Source of the DNA: Bradyrhizobium sp. Ec3.3
Lineage (GTDB): Bacteria; Pseudomonadota; Alphaproteobacteria; Rhizobiales; Xanthobacteraceae
NCBI RefSeq assembly: GCF_000472925.1
Contig: NZ_AXAS01000009.1
Span: forward strand, 161,494 to 225,493
DNA: 64,000 bases
Direction of reading: 5' to 3'
The notes beneath the pieces were generated by a model. That model made no database searches. It saw only the letters and a list, made by a program, of their open reading frames with translations, and was not told the origin of the DNA. Shown in pieces: positions 15,852 through 24,769 of the stretch (positions within the stretch are counted from its first letter, which is position 1; every line of letters begins with the position of its first letter). A program made the translations under genes and the position numbers.

Positions 15852-17726
15852 ATGAGACTCAGGGGGCTTCTGATCCTCGCGATGGTCGCGCAGGCCGCGG
15901 TGACAGCGGTTGCCCTGCTTGCGTCCGGCGTCATGACCGGTACCGCGAGCGCGCATGCGTTCAGCACGGCTCAACTCCTCGCCCTGTTGGCAAGCAGCCT
16001 CGTTGCCCCGCTGCTCGCGCTGGGCTGCGCACGCGTGATCGAGAGATCGCAGACCAAGCGCACCGCGGCGCTGGACGCGGATCAGGCGGAGGCACGACGG
16101 GCGCTTGCGGACAGCGCGCGGCAAACGCAGGCGGTGATCCGGACCGCGCTCGACGCCTTCGTGCAGACCGATGAAGACGGTGTTGTCGTCACCTGGAGCC
16201 CTCAGGCCGAGGCGCTGTCGGGATGGACGCGAACCGAGGCGGTCGGCGCCGACATCGTCGAGCTGGTGGTGCCAGGGCCGCTCCGCGCCGCCTTCCGGCA
16301 GCGCATGAAGCGACGCCTGAGCGAATTGTCGGAAACCCCGATCGGTATGCGCTTCGAAGCGGTCATGGTCCACAAGGGCGGCGACGAGATCCTGATCGAG
16401 GCGTCGAGCACGGGCTTGCGTCTCGGCGACCGCACCATCGTCAACACCTTTGCAAGGGACGTCACCCAGCAGCGCGTTGCCGAGGAGCAGCTCATCCAGG
16501 CCCAGAAGATTGAGGCGGTCGGCCAGCTCACCGGCGGCATCGCGCACGAGTTCAACAACATGCTCACCGTCATCACGGGGACGATCGAGATCCTCGCCGA
16601 TGCCGTGAAGGACAGCCCGCACCTTTCGACCATCACCAAGCTGATCAGCGAGGCGGCCGACCGCGGCGCAGCGCTGACCTCGAGCCTGCTCTCCTTCGCA
16701 AGGAAGCAGGCGCTGCAGCCGACCGAGATCGATGTCAATGACCTGCTCGAAGAGGCCACCCGACTCCTGCGGGCGACGTTCGACAAGCAGATCGAGATCA
16801 TTACCAGTCTCGATCGTGCGATCTGGCCTGCGCTCGTCGACCGCGGACAGCTCAGCTCGGCGCTGCTCAACCCCGCGATCAATGCTCGCGACGCGATGCC
16901 CGCGGGGGGCAAGCTCACGCTGAGAACGCGCAACGTCGTGCTCGGCGTTCGCGAAGCCGTAACGATCGGCGTCGGCTATGCCGGCGACTATGTCGAGATC
17001 GAGGTCACCGATACCGGCACCGGCATTCCGCAGTCCATCCTCGACCGGATCTTCGATCCGTTCTTCTCGACCAAGGAGGTTGGCAAGGGAACGGGGCTCG
17101 GGCTCAGCATGGTGTTCGGCTTTGCCAAACAGTCCGGCGGCAGTATCAAGGTCGCTTCCGAGGAAGGCCGCGGCACCACGTTCAAAATCTACCTGCCCAA
17201 GGCCGACACGCGCGCGCGGCGCCCGGCGGGCGAGGACGCGCGCAAGGTGCCGGGCGGTCACGAGACCATCCTCTGCGTCGAGGACGACCGCGACGTCCGC
17301 AACTACGTCACGGTCCAGCTCGAGAACCTGGGCTACAAGGTCATTGCCGCCGCCAATGCTGCCGAGGCGCTCGCGATCGCAGCCGGAGGTGCGCAATTCG
17401 ACCTGCTGTTCACCGACATCGTGATGGCCGGCAACATGAACGGATGGCAGCTCGCCGAACAGATGGTGGCCTCGCGGCCGTCCTTGCGGGTGCTATTCAC
17501 CTCAGGCCATGCCTACGATCCGCTCTACGCGCAAGGGCGCGCGGGGCAAGGCACGCCCCTTCTGACAAAACCCTACCGCAAGGCTGAGCTCGCGCGCATG
17601 CTGCGCCGCTGCCTCGACACGGCCGTGGATTCCGTCGGCGATCCTATCCCCACGCCCTATTCCGTCGAGGCGGAGCGCGATCGCTTCCTGCGCAAGCAGG
17701 CGTCCGATGACAGAACACGGGACTGA
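15852..17726 (+). CDS. Hybrid sensor histidine kinase with PAS and receiver domains
   Basis: From the ATG at 15852 the protein is 624 residues. Two membrane segments (about 5-28 and 40-60) flank a very short loop. A PAS domain (about 92-205) is followed by HisKA with phospho-His in [11 protein letters not shown] (His232). The HATPase domain has the N-box ([10 protein letters not shown]), the G1 box DTGTGIPQ and the G2 box [11 protein letters not shown]-terminal receiver (about 472-595) has acidic EDD and Asp522 in FTDIVM. The receiver fused to the kinase and the absence of a neighbouring response regulator suggest phosphorelay to a partner elsewhere. The signal is unknown. Confidence 0.92.
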   Translation: MRLRGLLILAMVAQAAVTAVALLASGVMTGTASAHAFSTAQLLALLASSLVAPLLALGCARVIERSQTKRTAALDADQAEARRALADSARQTQAVIRTALDAFVQTDEDGVVVTWSPQAEALSGWTRTEAVGADIVELVVPGPLRAAFRQRMKRRLSELSETPIGMRFEAVMVHKGGDEILIEASSTGLRLGDRTIVNTFARDVTQQRVAEEQLIQAQKIEAVGQLTGGIAHEFNNMLTVITGTIEILADAVKDSPHLSTITKLISEAADRGAALTSSLLSFARKQALQPTEIDVNDLLEEATRLLRATFDKQIEIITSLDRAIWPALVDRGQLSSALLNPAINARDAMPAGGKLTLRTRNVVLGVREAVTIGVGYAGDYVEIEVTDTGTGIPQSILDRIFDPFFSTKEVGKGTGLGLSMVFGFAKQSGGSIKVASEEGRGTTFKIYLPKADTRARRPAGEDARKVPGGHETILCVEDDRDVRNYVTVQLENLGYKVIAAANAAEALAIAAGGAQFDLLFTDIVMAGNMNGWQLAEQMVASRPSLRVLFTSGHAYDPLYAQGRAGQGTPLLTKPYRKAELARMLRRCLDTAVDSVGDPIPTPYSVEAERDRFLRKQASDDRTRD

Positions 17727-17728
17727 GC

Positions 17729-17890
17729 ATGGATCGACAGACCAAGGCCACGCTGTGGGTCGCCTTCATCGTGATCGTGTCGTATTTCGTGTGGTTCTAT
17801 GTCGGCTGCGCGATGGATGAGGCCTGCCGTGTCGTCTGCGAAGGCCGGATCTGCCACGCGCAATGGACGTCGGATACGGTCAAGCCCTAG
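17729..17890 (+). CDS. 53-residue single-pass membrane protein with Cys-rich tail
   Basis: An ATG two bases after the kinase stop codon opens a 54-codon frame. Residues about 9-27 are a membrane helix (LWVAFIVIVSYFVWFYVGC). The tail carries four Cys in a short span (GCAMDEACRVVCEGRIC), which could bind metal or form disulfides if it lies on the outside. The tight spacing points to translational coupling with the histidine kinase. No homologue is recognised. It might be a small regulator or anchor of the kinase, but that is inference from position only. Confidence 0.6.
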   Translation: MDRQTKATLWVAFIVIVSYFVWFYVGCAMDEACRVVCEGRICHAQWTSDTVKP

Positions 17891-17914
17891 CAACGTGCCG
17901 GCCTGATCATCGCA

Positions 17915-19426
17915 TCACAGCGATGCGCTGCTGCAATCCTGCTCCGCGGGCAACTCGTCGGCATTGGGATCGCCCGGCGCCGTCGCCCAGGCGAGCTCGA
18001 CCAGCGTTACGATTCTCCGCCCCGCACCGTCGAGCTGGCAGACGATCAGGCCCTGCTCCTCGATATAGGTGAGAAGACGCTGCGCGCGGCGCAGCGAGTG
18101 CGAGCCGTAGGCGCGTGCGATCGCGGCATCGCCCGGGCATGGCCAACCTTGCTTCGCCGCGCGGGCGATCATCATGAAGACGCCCTGCATGTCCTCCGGC
18201 AGGATCGAGGCACGCAGCGTAACGTCCTGCCAGCCGTCGTCCTCCGCGATATCGGTCCCAAGGCCGGCGCGGGCGCGCGTCAGCATGCGGCGGAATTCGC
18301 TCAAGTCAGGCGCGGCCGAACCGAGGCCTTCGATGCGGCAGCGGACCACGAACTCCTGATAGAGCACGCCGATGGCGCGGAAGCCGGCATCGGGTTCGGC
18401 CAGAATGGCGCGCAGGATGCGGTCCAGGCGCTCGCGCCGTTCCGCCAGCTCCTCGGCGCTCGGCTGCTGCTCCAGCGTTTCAGGGCGGATCTCCGGCGCC
18501 GCCGACTTTGCCGCCATGAGCTGGCCGAGCAGGTCCGGCGCCGGCCGGCGCTGCGGCCTGTTCGCCTCGGGCGGCGGGGCGGCGAGGATGATGGCGCGGG
18601 CGTCCTCGAGCGTCGCTTCCGGCAGCGGCAGGAGCCGCGGGGTCGCGTTGCGCGGCTTCGTCTCGGTCGCGCCAATGCGCAGGCCGAGCGGACGGCGCGA
18701 GAGCGCCGGGCCGAGCGCCATGAACTGTCCACGCTCCAGGTCCCGGAACGCATCGGCCTGTCGCCGCTCCATCCCCAACAGATCGGCGGCGCGCGCCATG
18801 TCGATGTCGAGGAAGGTGCGGCCCATGAGGAAATTGGAGGCTTCGGCCGCGACATTCTTGGCGAGCTTTGCCAGCCGCTGCGTTGCGATCACCCCGGCGA
18901 GCCCGCGCTTGCGGCCACGACACATCAGGTTGGTCATGGCGCCGAGCGAGAGCTTTCGCGCCTCGTCCGACACTTCGCCAGCAACCGCCGGCGCGAACAG
19001 CTGCGCCTCATCCACCACCACAAGCATCGGGTACCAGTGGTCCCGCTCGACGTCGAACATACCGCCGAGGAAGGCGGCGGCGCGCCGCATCTGGTTCTCG
19101 GCATCCAGTCCTTCGAGATTGAGCACGGTGGAAACGCGATGGATGCGCGCCCGCTCGCCGGCGACCTGGAGGCCCCGCTCGGTGTGATCCTCCGCCTGGA
19201 TCACGAGGTGGCCGAACTGCTCCGCCAGCGTGACGAAGTCGCCTTCGGGATCGAGAATCGCCTGCTGCACCCAGGGCGCGCTCTGCTCCAGGAGCCGGCG
19301 CAAGAGATGCGACTTGCCCGAGCCGGAATTGCCCTGCACCAGAAGGCGAGTCGCCAGCAGTTCCTCGAGGTCCAGAGTCGCCGGGGCGCCAGCCGTCGTG
19401 TGCCCCATCTCGATCGCAACGGTCAT
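17915..19426 (-). CDS. HerA-like/DUF87 ATP-binding protein
   Basis: From the ATG at 19426 the protein is 503 residues; a TTG at 19438 lies too close to the GGAAGGG purine run. Walker A is GNSGSGKS and Walker B MLVVVDEAQLFAP, with a helicase-like stretch GRKRGLAGVIATQRLAKLAKN and an FLMGRTFLDIDMARAADLLG arginine region, as in HerA/FtsK-fold translocases with DUF87. The C-terminal third holds a winged-helix-like part (WPCPGDAAIARAYGSHSLRR). No NurA nuclease is adjacent, so the DNA-end-resection role of archaeal HerA cannot be assumed. Overlap with a phage-defence role is possible but no defence partner is visible. Confidence 0.82.
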   Translation of the reverse strand: MTVAIEMGHTTAGAPATLDLEELLATRLLVQGNSGSGKSHLLRRLLEQSAPWVQQAILDPEGDFVTLAEQFGHLVIQAEDHTERGLQVAGERARIHRVSTVLNLEGLDAENQMRRAAAFLGGMFDVERDHWYPMLVVVDEAQLFAPAVAGEVSDEARKLSLGAMTNLMCRGRKRGLAGVIATQRLAKLAKNVAAEASNFLMGRTFLDIDMARAADLLGMERRQADAFRDLERGQFMALGPALSRRPLGLRIGATETKPRNATPRLLPLPEATLEDARAIILAAPPPEANRPQRRPAPDLLGQLMAAKSAAPEIRPETLEQQPSAEELAERRERLDRILRAILAEPDAGFRAIGVLYQEFVVRCRIEGLGSAAPDLSEFRRMLTRARAGLGTDIAEDDGWQDVTLRASILPEDMQGVFMMIARAAKQGWPCPGDAAIARAYGSHSLRRAQRLLTYIEEQGLIVCQLDGAGRRIVTLVELAWATAPGDPNADELPAEQDCSSASL

Positions 19427-19672
19427 GTCCCGACTCAAACCCTTCCTTCGCGGAGGAGGGGCTTATCAAGCTGATGGCGAGACGTCGAGCGGCGCATGGG
19501 CGATCACTCCGTATTCCACATGGCCTTGCGAGCGCAATCAGCGCAGATGCACCATCTGTGATGTCGTGGTAGATGCGATCGGCTCGCCCCCACGCAGCTT
19601 CACCCCCCGAAGATGCGTCATCCCAGTGCTCGGCAAAACGGAATCCGCGGACAGCTATGACAGGTGCGCTGA

Positions 19673-20350
19673 ATGGCAATTGAACGAGACCTGGGTAAGC
19701 CAATCAATAAGACCCGCTGGCCCCTGCCGATAAAGCAATCCCGTTCCGGTCGCTACGTGGATTTGGAACTATTGCTGGAGGAACATTCAACCGAGCTCTG
19801 GCCTTTCGTTAGCGCCGCGCCGGAGAGTTTCACTTACCTGCGCTACGGTCCCTTTTCTCATATCGAAGAGCTTCAACGCATTCTCGCCGATCTCGCCAAC
19901 CGTCCGGACCAACCATTCTGGGTTGTCATTCCGAAAGGGCAGAAGCCACAGGGCTGGCTTTCGTTGTGTGACGTTTACCATGAGGACGGCGGTATCGAGA
20001 TTGGGAGTGTTTGGTTTGCGCCACCGCTCCAGGGCACGCGAGCAGCACGAGAAGCAGTTTTCCTGCTGATGTGCCATGCGATGGATGATCTTGGTTATGA
20101 GCGCTTGGTTTGGCGCTGTCAGGCACAGAACGCAAAGTCCTTCAAGGCCGCCAACAATTTTGGGTTTACCTATGAGGGAACATGGCGACGAGCGGCAGTT
20201 GTGGATGGCTGGCAGCGTGACGTGGCATGGTTCTCGATGCTGAAGGACGAATGGCCTCAACGTAAAGCGGCGTTGCAGCGATGGCTTTCCCATGAAAATT
20301 TTGACGACGCCGGTCGCCAGATCAAAACATTGGGAATGCAGGCCGGATAG
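19673..20350 (+). CDS. GNAT-family N-acetyltransferase (RimL-like)
   Basis: The 225-residue protein has the RimJ/RimL layout: VDLELLLEEHSTELWPFVSAA at the start, then WLSLCDVYHEDGGIEIGSVWF, PLQGTRAAREAVFLLMCHAMD in the pantetheine-binding loop and helix, and CQAQNAKSFKAANNFGFTYEG with the usual Asn/Phe/Gly turn. The last third (AVVDGWQRDVAWFSMLKDEWP) matches the family's dimer-forming end. The substrate is unknown. It is not related in sequence to the 9596-10189 enzyme beyond the fold. The 230 bases upstream hold no gene that I can identify. Confidence 0.87.
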   Translation: MAIERDLGKPINKTRWPLPIKQSRSGRYVDLELLLEEHSTELWPFVSAAPESFTYLRYGPFSHIEELQRILADLANRPDQPFWVVIPKGQKPQGWLSLCDVYHEDGGIEIGSVWFAPPLQGTRAAREAVFLLMCHAMDDLGYERLVWRCQAQNAKSFKAANNFGFTYEGTWRRAAVVDGWQRDVAWFSMLKDEWPQRKAALQRWLSHENFDDAGRQIKTLGMQAG

Positions 20351-20367
20351 TCCAAACGTGGCCTCGT

Positions 20368-20967
20368 TTACCGGCCCTCCTTTCCGAGCACGAGATTGAT
20401 CGTGTGGGCGGCAATCTTGCGAAGCTGGGCTTCGTCGTCGAAGGCGCGTTCGAGCACGGCCAGTCCACGCGTCACGGTGACGATGTGGAGGGCGGCGATC
20501 TCCGGCGCGCCGTCGAACTCGCCTCGCGCAGCGCCCTCCGACAAGGCGCCCTGAACGAGATCGGTGATGCGGGACACCAGATCCGCAAAGGCCTGTCGCG
20601 CATTCTCGTCCAGCCCTTCGCCTTCAGCCGAGCCGAGCTCCATCAGTCCACGCGTGGTCGGACATCCCCGGGGCGGTGAGCCGGACCGGAAGTTTTTGAT
20701 CGTCAGATCGAAAAACGCTGTGAGGCGCTTTCGCAAGCTGCCCGAGCCGAGCACCTTTTGAATGGCGCCGAGATACTCGCCCGCATAGCGCTCATAGGCT
20801 GCAAGAAATAGCGCCTCCTTGCTGCCGAAGGCATTGTAGAGGCTGCCGCGCTGGACACCCGCCTCGCGCGCGATGTCCGAGAGCGACGTTCCACGCACCC
20901 CTTTGCACCAAAACTGCTCAAACGCGACGCGCAGCACCTCGTCATGGTCGAACTCGCGCGGCCTCAT
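20368..20967 (-). CDS. TetR-family transcriptional regulator
   Basis: The protein has 199 residues. The N-terminal HTH is VRGTSLSDIAREAGVQRGSLYNAFGSKEALF (about 23-53), in the subgroup with RGSLYNAFGSKEALF. The C-terminal ligand/dimer domain contains PRGCPTTRGLMELGSAEGEG, as in the TetR_C_10/YcdC-like group. It is divergent from a tautomerase gene, and two matching inverted repeats in the 124-base gap are candidate operators, so it very likely represses itself and that gene. Confidence 0.92.
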   Translation of the reverse strand: MRPREFDHDEVLRVAFEQFWCKGVRGTSLSDIAREAGVQRGSLYNAFGSKEALFLAAYERYAGEYLGAIQKVLGSGSLRKRLTAFFDLTIKNFRSGSPPRGCPTTRGLMELGSAEGEGLDENARQAFADLVSRITDLVQGALSEGAARGEFDGAPEIAALHIVTVTRGLAVLERAFDDEAQLRKIAAHTINLVLGKEGR

Positions 20968-20998
20968 GTGTTCATCCCTACCTTTGGGCAGAAAGTAT

Positions 20999-21013
20999 TT
21001 GACACGATGTCAA
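20999..21013. promoter_or_regulatory. Candidate TetR operator 1
   Basis: TTGACACGATGTCAA is a near-perfect inverted repeat (6 of 7 paired positions). It overlaps a TTGACA hexamer that pairs with CTTAAT 18 bases downstream as a plausible promoter for the tautomerase. Confidence 0.7.
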
Positions 21014-21030
21014 GAACATGGCCTTAATTT

Positions 21031-21045
21031 TGGACACCACGTCAA
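21031..21045. promoter_or_regulatory. Candidate TetR operator 2
   Basis: TGGACACCACGTCAA matches operator 1 at 12 of 15 positions. The two centres are 32 bases apart, about three helical turns, which would place two dimers on one face of the DNA. Confidence 0.65.
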
Positions 21046-21091
21046 AAACCTAATGGGATCGATCGCCGATTCCGTCAAGGAGGATCGCACC

Positions 21092-21472
21092 ATGCCGCTC
21101 GTTCACATCTCGCTGCGTAAGGGAAAGCCGGACGCCTACCGGCAGGCGATCTTCGGCAGCCTTTACCGAGCGATGCGCGAAGCGCTCGGCGTGCCCGAGG
21201 ACGACCAGTTCATGACCATCACGGAGCATGAGCCCGCGAATTTCCGCTACGGCGCGTCCTGCTTCGGCATCTCGCGGAGCGACGACGTCGTCTACATCCA
21301 GGTGACCGTGTTCGATACGCGCACGGCGGAGCAGAAGAAGGCGCTGTTCAAGCGGACTGCCGAGCTGCTCGGCGAAAGTCCCGGCATCGGTGCGGAGAAC
21401 GTGTTCATCAACGTGCTCGAGGCAGCGAAAGAAAATTGGTCCGTCGGCCACGGTCTCGCGCAATTCGCGTGA
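21092..21472 (+). CDS. Tautomerase-family protein (Tautomerase_2-like)
   Basis: From the ATG at 21092, with AAGGAGG eight bases upstream, the product is 126 residues. Met1 is followed by Pro, the catalytic base after Met removal in this superfamily (MPLVHISLRKGKPDAYRQAI). The beta-alpha-beta unit PEDDQFMTITEH and the end VFINVLEAAKENWSVGHGLAQ match the longer members related to malonate semialdehyde decarboxylase, not the 62-residue 4-oxalocrotonate type. The substrate is unknown. It is controlled by the divergent TetR gene by position. Confidence 0.88.
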   Translation: MPLVHISLRKGKPDAYRQAIFGSLYRAMREALGVPEDDQFMTITEHEPANFRYGASCFGISRSDDVVYIQVTVFDTRTAEQKKALFKRTAELLGESPGIGAENVFINVLEAAKENWSVGHGLAQFA

Positions 21473-21489
21473 GGTGATGAACTGCCGCG

Positions 21490-22539
21490 TCAGCTCAGCT
21501 GGCGCCTGAGCGTCGCCGAGGGCGTCTCGCCGAATTTTTCTCGATACGCGCCAGCCATGCGGCTCAAATGCGTGAAGCCGAGATCGAAGGCGATATCGGT
21601 GATCGAGCAGTCCAGCGCGCCCTGCGACAGACGCGCGTGGAGCGCGGCAAGGCGCATGTCGAGCAGCATCTCGGAAATCGACAGGCCGAAATGCCGGCGG
21701 AAGCCAAGCTGAAGCGCGCGGATGCCGATGCCGGAGGCACAAGCGAGCTCCGAAAGGTCGAGCGGCTCGGTCGCCCTCGCCGCGAGGCAGTCGCGTGCTG
21801 CGCGAAGCGCGCGCGGCAGCCGTTCGGCCTGCCCTGAGAAGGTGCGGATGGCGTCGGACAGGCCGTGTTGCTGGCCATTGAGGAGACAATCGAGCAGCGT
21901 CTCGCGCCAGTCGGCGATGGCGATCGCGGACAGCCGGCCGGCCGGCCCCAAGCGCTCGGCGAGCGTCATCAACTCGTCGAGCCTGGACCAGAGGCTACGC
22001 GCTGCCTCGGCATTGAGATCGATCGCCGGATCGAACTCCACCGTGCCGGCAGCACGCCCCGACAACGCGGCGGCACGCTGCTCAACCAGGCGGCGGTCGA
22101 GCAACAGGATGAGTTGCGCGCAGTTGTCCCAAACCATGCGGGTCGGCACCGTAGGCGACAAGAGCGAGGCGGTCGATGCGGGTGCGGTGTCCAGATCGCG
22201 CGCGCCGGCGCGGATCCGCGACGATCCGTGAAGCGGAATCTGCACCAGGAAGAAGCGCTCGAGGCAGCCGGGATCGATCGTGACCGAGCCGCCATAGGCG
22301 ACATAGTTGATGGAAAAGCCGTCAAAGGCCGCGCAATTGTGCCGGGCGTAGAAGCCGGGCGCCCTTGCCTGAAGCGGTTGCAGCTGATGCGGGCAGAAGA
22401 TGCGTCCGATCTGGTCGGCCGCTTCGTCGACCTCGGTGGTCGCGACGCGGGCGAAGGCCGCGAGCCTTTCGGCCCGGGACCCGGACGCGCCCATTTCCAG
22501 CTCGGCTGCGGACATCGTCGACCACGCTTGGCGTTGCAA
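21490..22539 (-). CDS. AraC-family transcriptional regulator
   Basis: The protein has 349 residues. The N-terminal AraC-binding-like domain (about 25-200) has LERFFLVQIPLHGSSRIRAG and SPTVPTRMVWDNCAQLILLLD. The C-terminal two-HTH domain (about 245-349) includes LDLSELACASGIGIRALQLGF and ITDIAFDLGFTHLSRMAGAYR. This layout is seen in activators of catabolic operons. It is divergent from the cupin gene, with a TATAAT hexamer on the plus strand at 22553 in the 150-base gap, so it probably controls the cupin and FMO genes. Confidence 0.9.
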   Translation of the reverse strand: MQRQAWSTMSAAELEMGASGSRAERLAAFARVATTEVDEAADQIGRIFCPHQLQPLQARAPGFYARHNCAAFDGFSINYVAYGGSVTIDPGCLERFFLVQIPLHGSSRIRAGARDLDTAPASTASLLSPTVPTRMVWDNCAQLILLLDRRLVEQRAAALSGRAAGTVEFDPAIDLNAEAARSLWSRLDELMTLAERLGPAGRLSAIAIADWRETLLDCLLNGQQHGLSDAIRTFSGQAERLPRALRAARDCLAARATEPLDLSELACASGIGIRALQLGFRRHFGLSISEMLLDMRLAALHARLSQGALDCSITDIAFDLGFTHLSRMAGAYREKFGETPSATLRRQLS

Positions 22540-22689
22540 ATTGTTTTAAGCCTATAATAGTTCCACGACCCCGAAAAGAGCCGCGTCGCAAAAACGTCGT
22601 GCTGCACAGCAGCAGATTCGTTTAGCGGATAGACAGCCTTATCCCCCGGGCGGATGCTCCCTCCCGCCGGTCTCTTGATGGAGGGAGCC

Positions 22690-23139
22690 ATGACTGCACT
22701 CGAAAAAGGCATTACTGCAAGCGGCACGGGTTTTGGCGGCAAAAGCTGGAACATCCTGGGGCAGCTCTATTTCCCCAAGGCCATCTGCGACTCCACGTTC
22801 GCGTTCGAGACCAACAGCGAGCCCGGCCAGTTCGTGCCGGTCCACATCCACCCCACCCAGGACGAGTTCATCCTGGTGCAGGAAGGCGTACTCGACCTCA
22901 AGCTTGACGGGGTGTGGACGAAGGCAAAGGCCGGCGACCTCGTGCGCATGCCGCGCGGCATCCCGCACGGTTATTTCAACAAGTCCGACAAGCCGGCGCG
23001 CGCGATGTTCTGGGTCTCGCCGATGCAGAAGCTGGAAGCGCTGTTCAACATGCTACACAACCTCACCGACCCCGCGGAGGTCGTGCGCATCTCGGCGCAG
23101 CACGAGGTGGACTTTCTGCCGCCCGAGGCCAACGACTAG
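22690..23139 (+). CDS. Cupin-domain protein
   Basis: From the ATG at 22690, preceded by GGAGGGAG, the product is 149 residues. It is a single small-barrel cupin: PVHIHPTQDEFILVQEGVLDL is motif 1 (two His, a Glu after HxH), and GDLVRMPRGIPHGYFNKSD is motif 2 with the last His. Metal binding is likely. The role may be an oxygenase or a simple binding protein. It is followed after 108 bases by the FMO-like monooxygenase and probably shares its promoter. Confidence 0.88.
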   Translation: MTALEKGITASGTGFGGKSWNILGQLYFPKAICDSTFAFETNSEPGQFVPVHIHPTQDEFILVQEGVLDLKLDGVWTKAKAGDLVRMPRGIPHGYFNKSDKPARAMFWVSPMQKLEALFNMLHNLTDPAEVVRISAQHEVDFLPPEAND

Positions 23140-23247
23140 GCGGCACGCCTCCTCGTCCAATTCACGCCCGTCGCAAGTCCAGCGGCCGCGCTTCGCGGCC
23201 GAACGGGACCTGCTGCGCCCAAAACATCACCAAATGCGAGCAAACCC

Positions 23248-24744
23248 ATGGTCAGCCCCAAGCATGTCTGCGTGATCGGCGCCGGCGTCTCCGGCCTCGC
23301 CGCCGCAAAAGCGTTCTCCACCCGCGGCCACAAGGTCACCATCGTCGAGCGCAGCGCCGATCTCGGCGGCGTCTGGGAGCCGGCGCGCTCCTATCCGGAG
23401 GTGCAGACGCAGAGCCCGAAGGATCTCTATCGCTACACGGACCGCGCCATGCCGGAGGCCTATCCGGAATGGCCGACGGGACCGCAGGTGCACGCCTATC
23501 TCAACGACTACGCCAAGAGCTTCGGCCTTGAGCGCATGCTGCGCCTCAACACCAAGGTCGCCGGCATGGAGCGGCGCGCCGACGGCAAGCCCGGCTGGAC
23601 GCTGGCGCTGTCGGACAAGGCCGGCGCGACGACGAAGGAGGATTTCGATTTCGTTGCGATCTGCACCGGTCAGTTCAACGAGCCGCGCGAGCTGAGCTGT
23701 CCCGGTGAAGATGGCTTCAAGGCGAAAGGCGGGCAGATCCTGCATTCCTCAAAATACAATGATCCCTCGATCGCCAATGGCCGCCGCGTCGTCGTGCTCG
23801 GCGGCTCGAAATCGGCGACCGACATCGCGGTGAACGCGGTGAAAGCCGGCGCGCGCGAGGTCACGATCGTGTTCCGCGAGCCGGTATGGCGCATCCCCTA
23901 CTTCATCGGCGGGCTCGTCAACTTCAAGCGCATCCTCTACATCCGCGCCCAGGAACAGATGTTTCAAGGCTGGGACGCGAGCGCGCTGGCGCGCCTCGCG
24001 CATCGCGTCACGGCGCCCTTGGTGTGGGCGAACTGGCGTGGGCTGGAGAGTCTGCTCAAGGCGCAGCTCAAGCTGAAGCAATGCAGGATGGTGCCGAAGG
24101 AGCGGATCGAGGACGGAGTCAACTGCTCGGTGCCGATCGCAACGCCGGGCTTTTACCCGATGGTCGCCGACGACCGCATCAAGGCCGTGTTCGGCACCTT
24201 CGATCACTACGAGGGCAACACCATCGTGATGAGCGGCGGCGAGCGCGTCCAGGCCGACGTCGCCGTGCTCGCGATCGGCTACAAGCTCGGCGTGCCGTTC
24301 CTGCCTGCGGCCTATCAGTCAAAACTGGTCGACGCCGACGGCCAGTACCGGCTCTATCGCCTGATCGCCAACCCTGATCTGCCCGACATGGGTTTTGTCG
24401 GCTTCAACTCGTCGTTCTGCACCGTGCTCTGCGCCGACCTCGCCGCCAACTGGCTGGTGCGCTACGCCGACGGCCAGCTCGCGAACCAGCCGACCGCGCA
24501 AGCGATGCGCGACAACATCGAGATGATGCTGCACTTCAAGCGCGCCGAGCGCCCGGCAGCCGGCGTCTATGGCGGCCTGTGCGTGGCGCCCTACCACTAT
24601 CGGCATTTCGACGAGCTGATAGCCGATATCGGCGCAAAGGAGCAGAAGCGAGGTGGCCTCGCCGAGCGCTTCCTGCCACCGGACGCGGACGCCTATGCGC
24701 GGTATCTCGCGTCGGCGCCGGATTATCGAGCAGCGGCGGCTTAA
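23248..24744 (+). CDS. Flavin-containing monooxygenase-like NAD(P)/FAD protein
   Basis: The product has 498 residues. The FAD Rossmann motif is VIGAGVSGLAAAKAFSTRG and the NADPH motif VVVLGGSKSATDIAVNAVKAG. The SPKDLYRYTDRAMPEAYPEWP stretch resembles class B monooxygenases near their fingerprint. The C-terminal half has RVQADVAVLAIGYKLGVPFLP and NSSFCTVLCADLAANWLVRY. Class B monooxygenases insert oxygen into soft nucleophiles or ketones. I cannot tell a Baeyer-Villiger enzyme from an N- or S-oxidase here. It follows the cupin gene and sits under the divergent AraC regulator. Confidence 0.85.
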   Translation: MVSPKHVCVIGAGVSGLAAAKAFSTRGHKVTIVERSADLGGVWEPARSYPEVQTQSPKDLYRYTDRAMPEAYPEWPTGPQVHAYLNDYAKSFGLERMLRLNTKVAGMERRADGKPGWTLALSDKAGATTKEDFDFVAICTGQFNEPRELSCPGEDGFKAKGGQILHSSKYNDPSIANGRRVVVLGGSKSATDIAVNAVKAGAREVTIVFREPVWRIPYFIGGLVNFKRILYIRAQEQMFQGWDASALARLAHRVTAPLVWANWRGLESLLKAQLKLKQCRMVPKERIEDGVNCSVPIATPGFYPMVADDRIKAVFGTFDHYEGNTIVMSGGERVQADVAVLAIGYKLGVPFLPAAYQSKLVDADGQYRLYRLIANPDLPDMGFVGFNSSFCTVLCADLAANWLVRYADGQLANQPTAQAMRDNIEMMLHFKRAERPAAGVYGGLCVAPYHYRHFDELIADIGAKEQKRGGLAERFLPPDADAYARYLASAPDYRAAAA

Positions 24745-24769
24745 CCGCCGCCTCCTCCCGCCCGGCCGA

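Noticed and set aside
15795..17396. Minus-strand 533-codon frame opposite the histidine kinase
   Set aside because: It is antisense to a complete multi-domain kinase and encodes an Arg/Asp/Leu-rich sequence typical of GC-rich shadow frames.
17915..20350. HerA-like ATPase plus acetyltransferase as a defence island
   Set aside because: The two face opposite directions with a 246-base gap and no nuclease, toxin or defence signature is visible.
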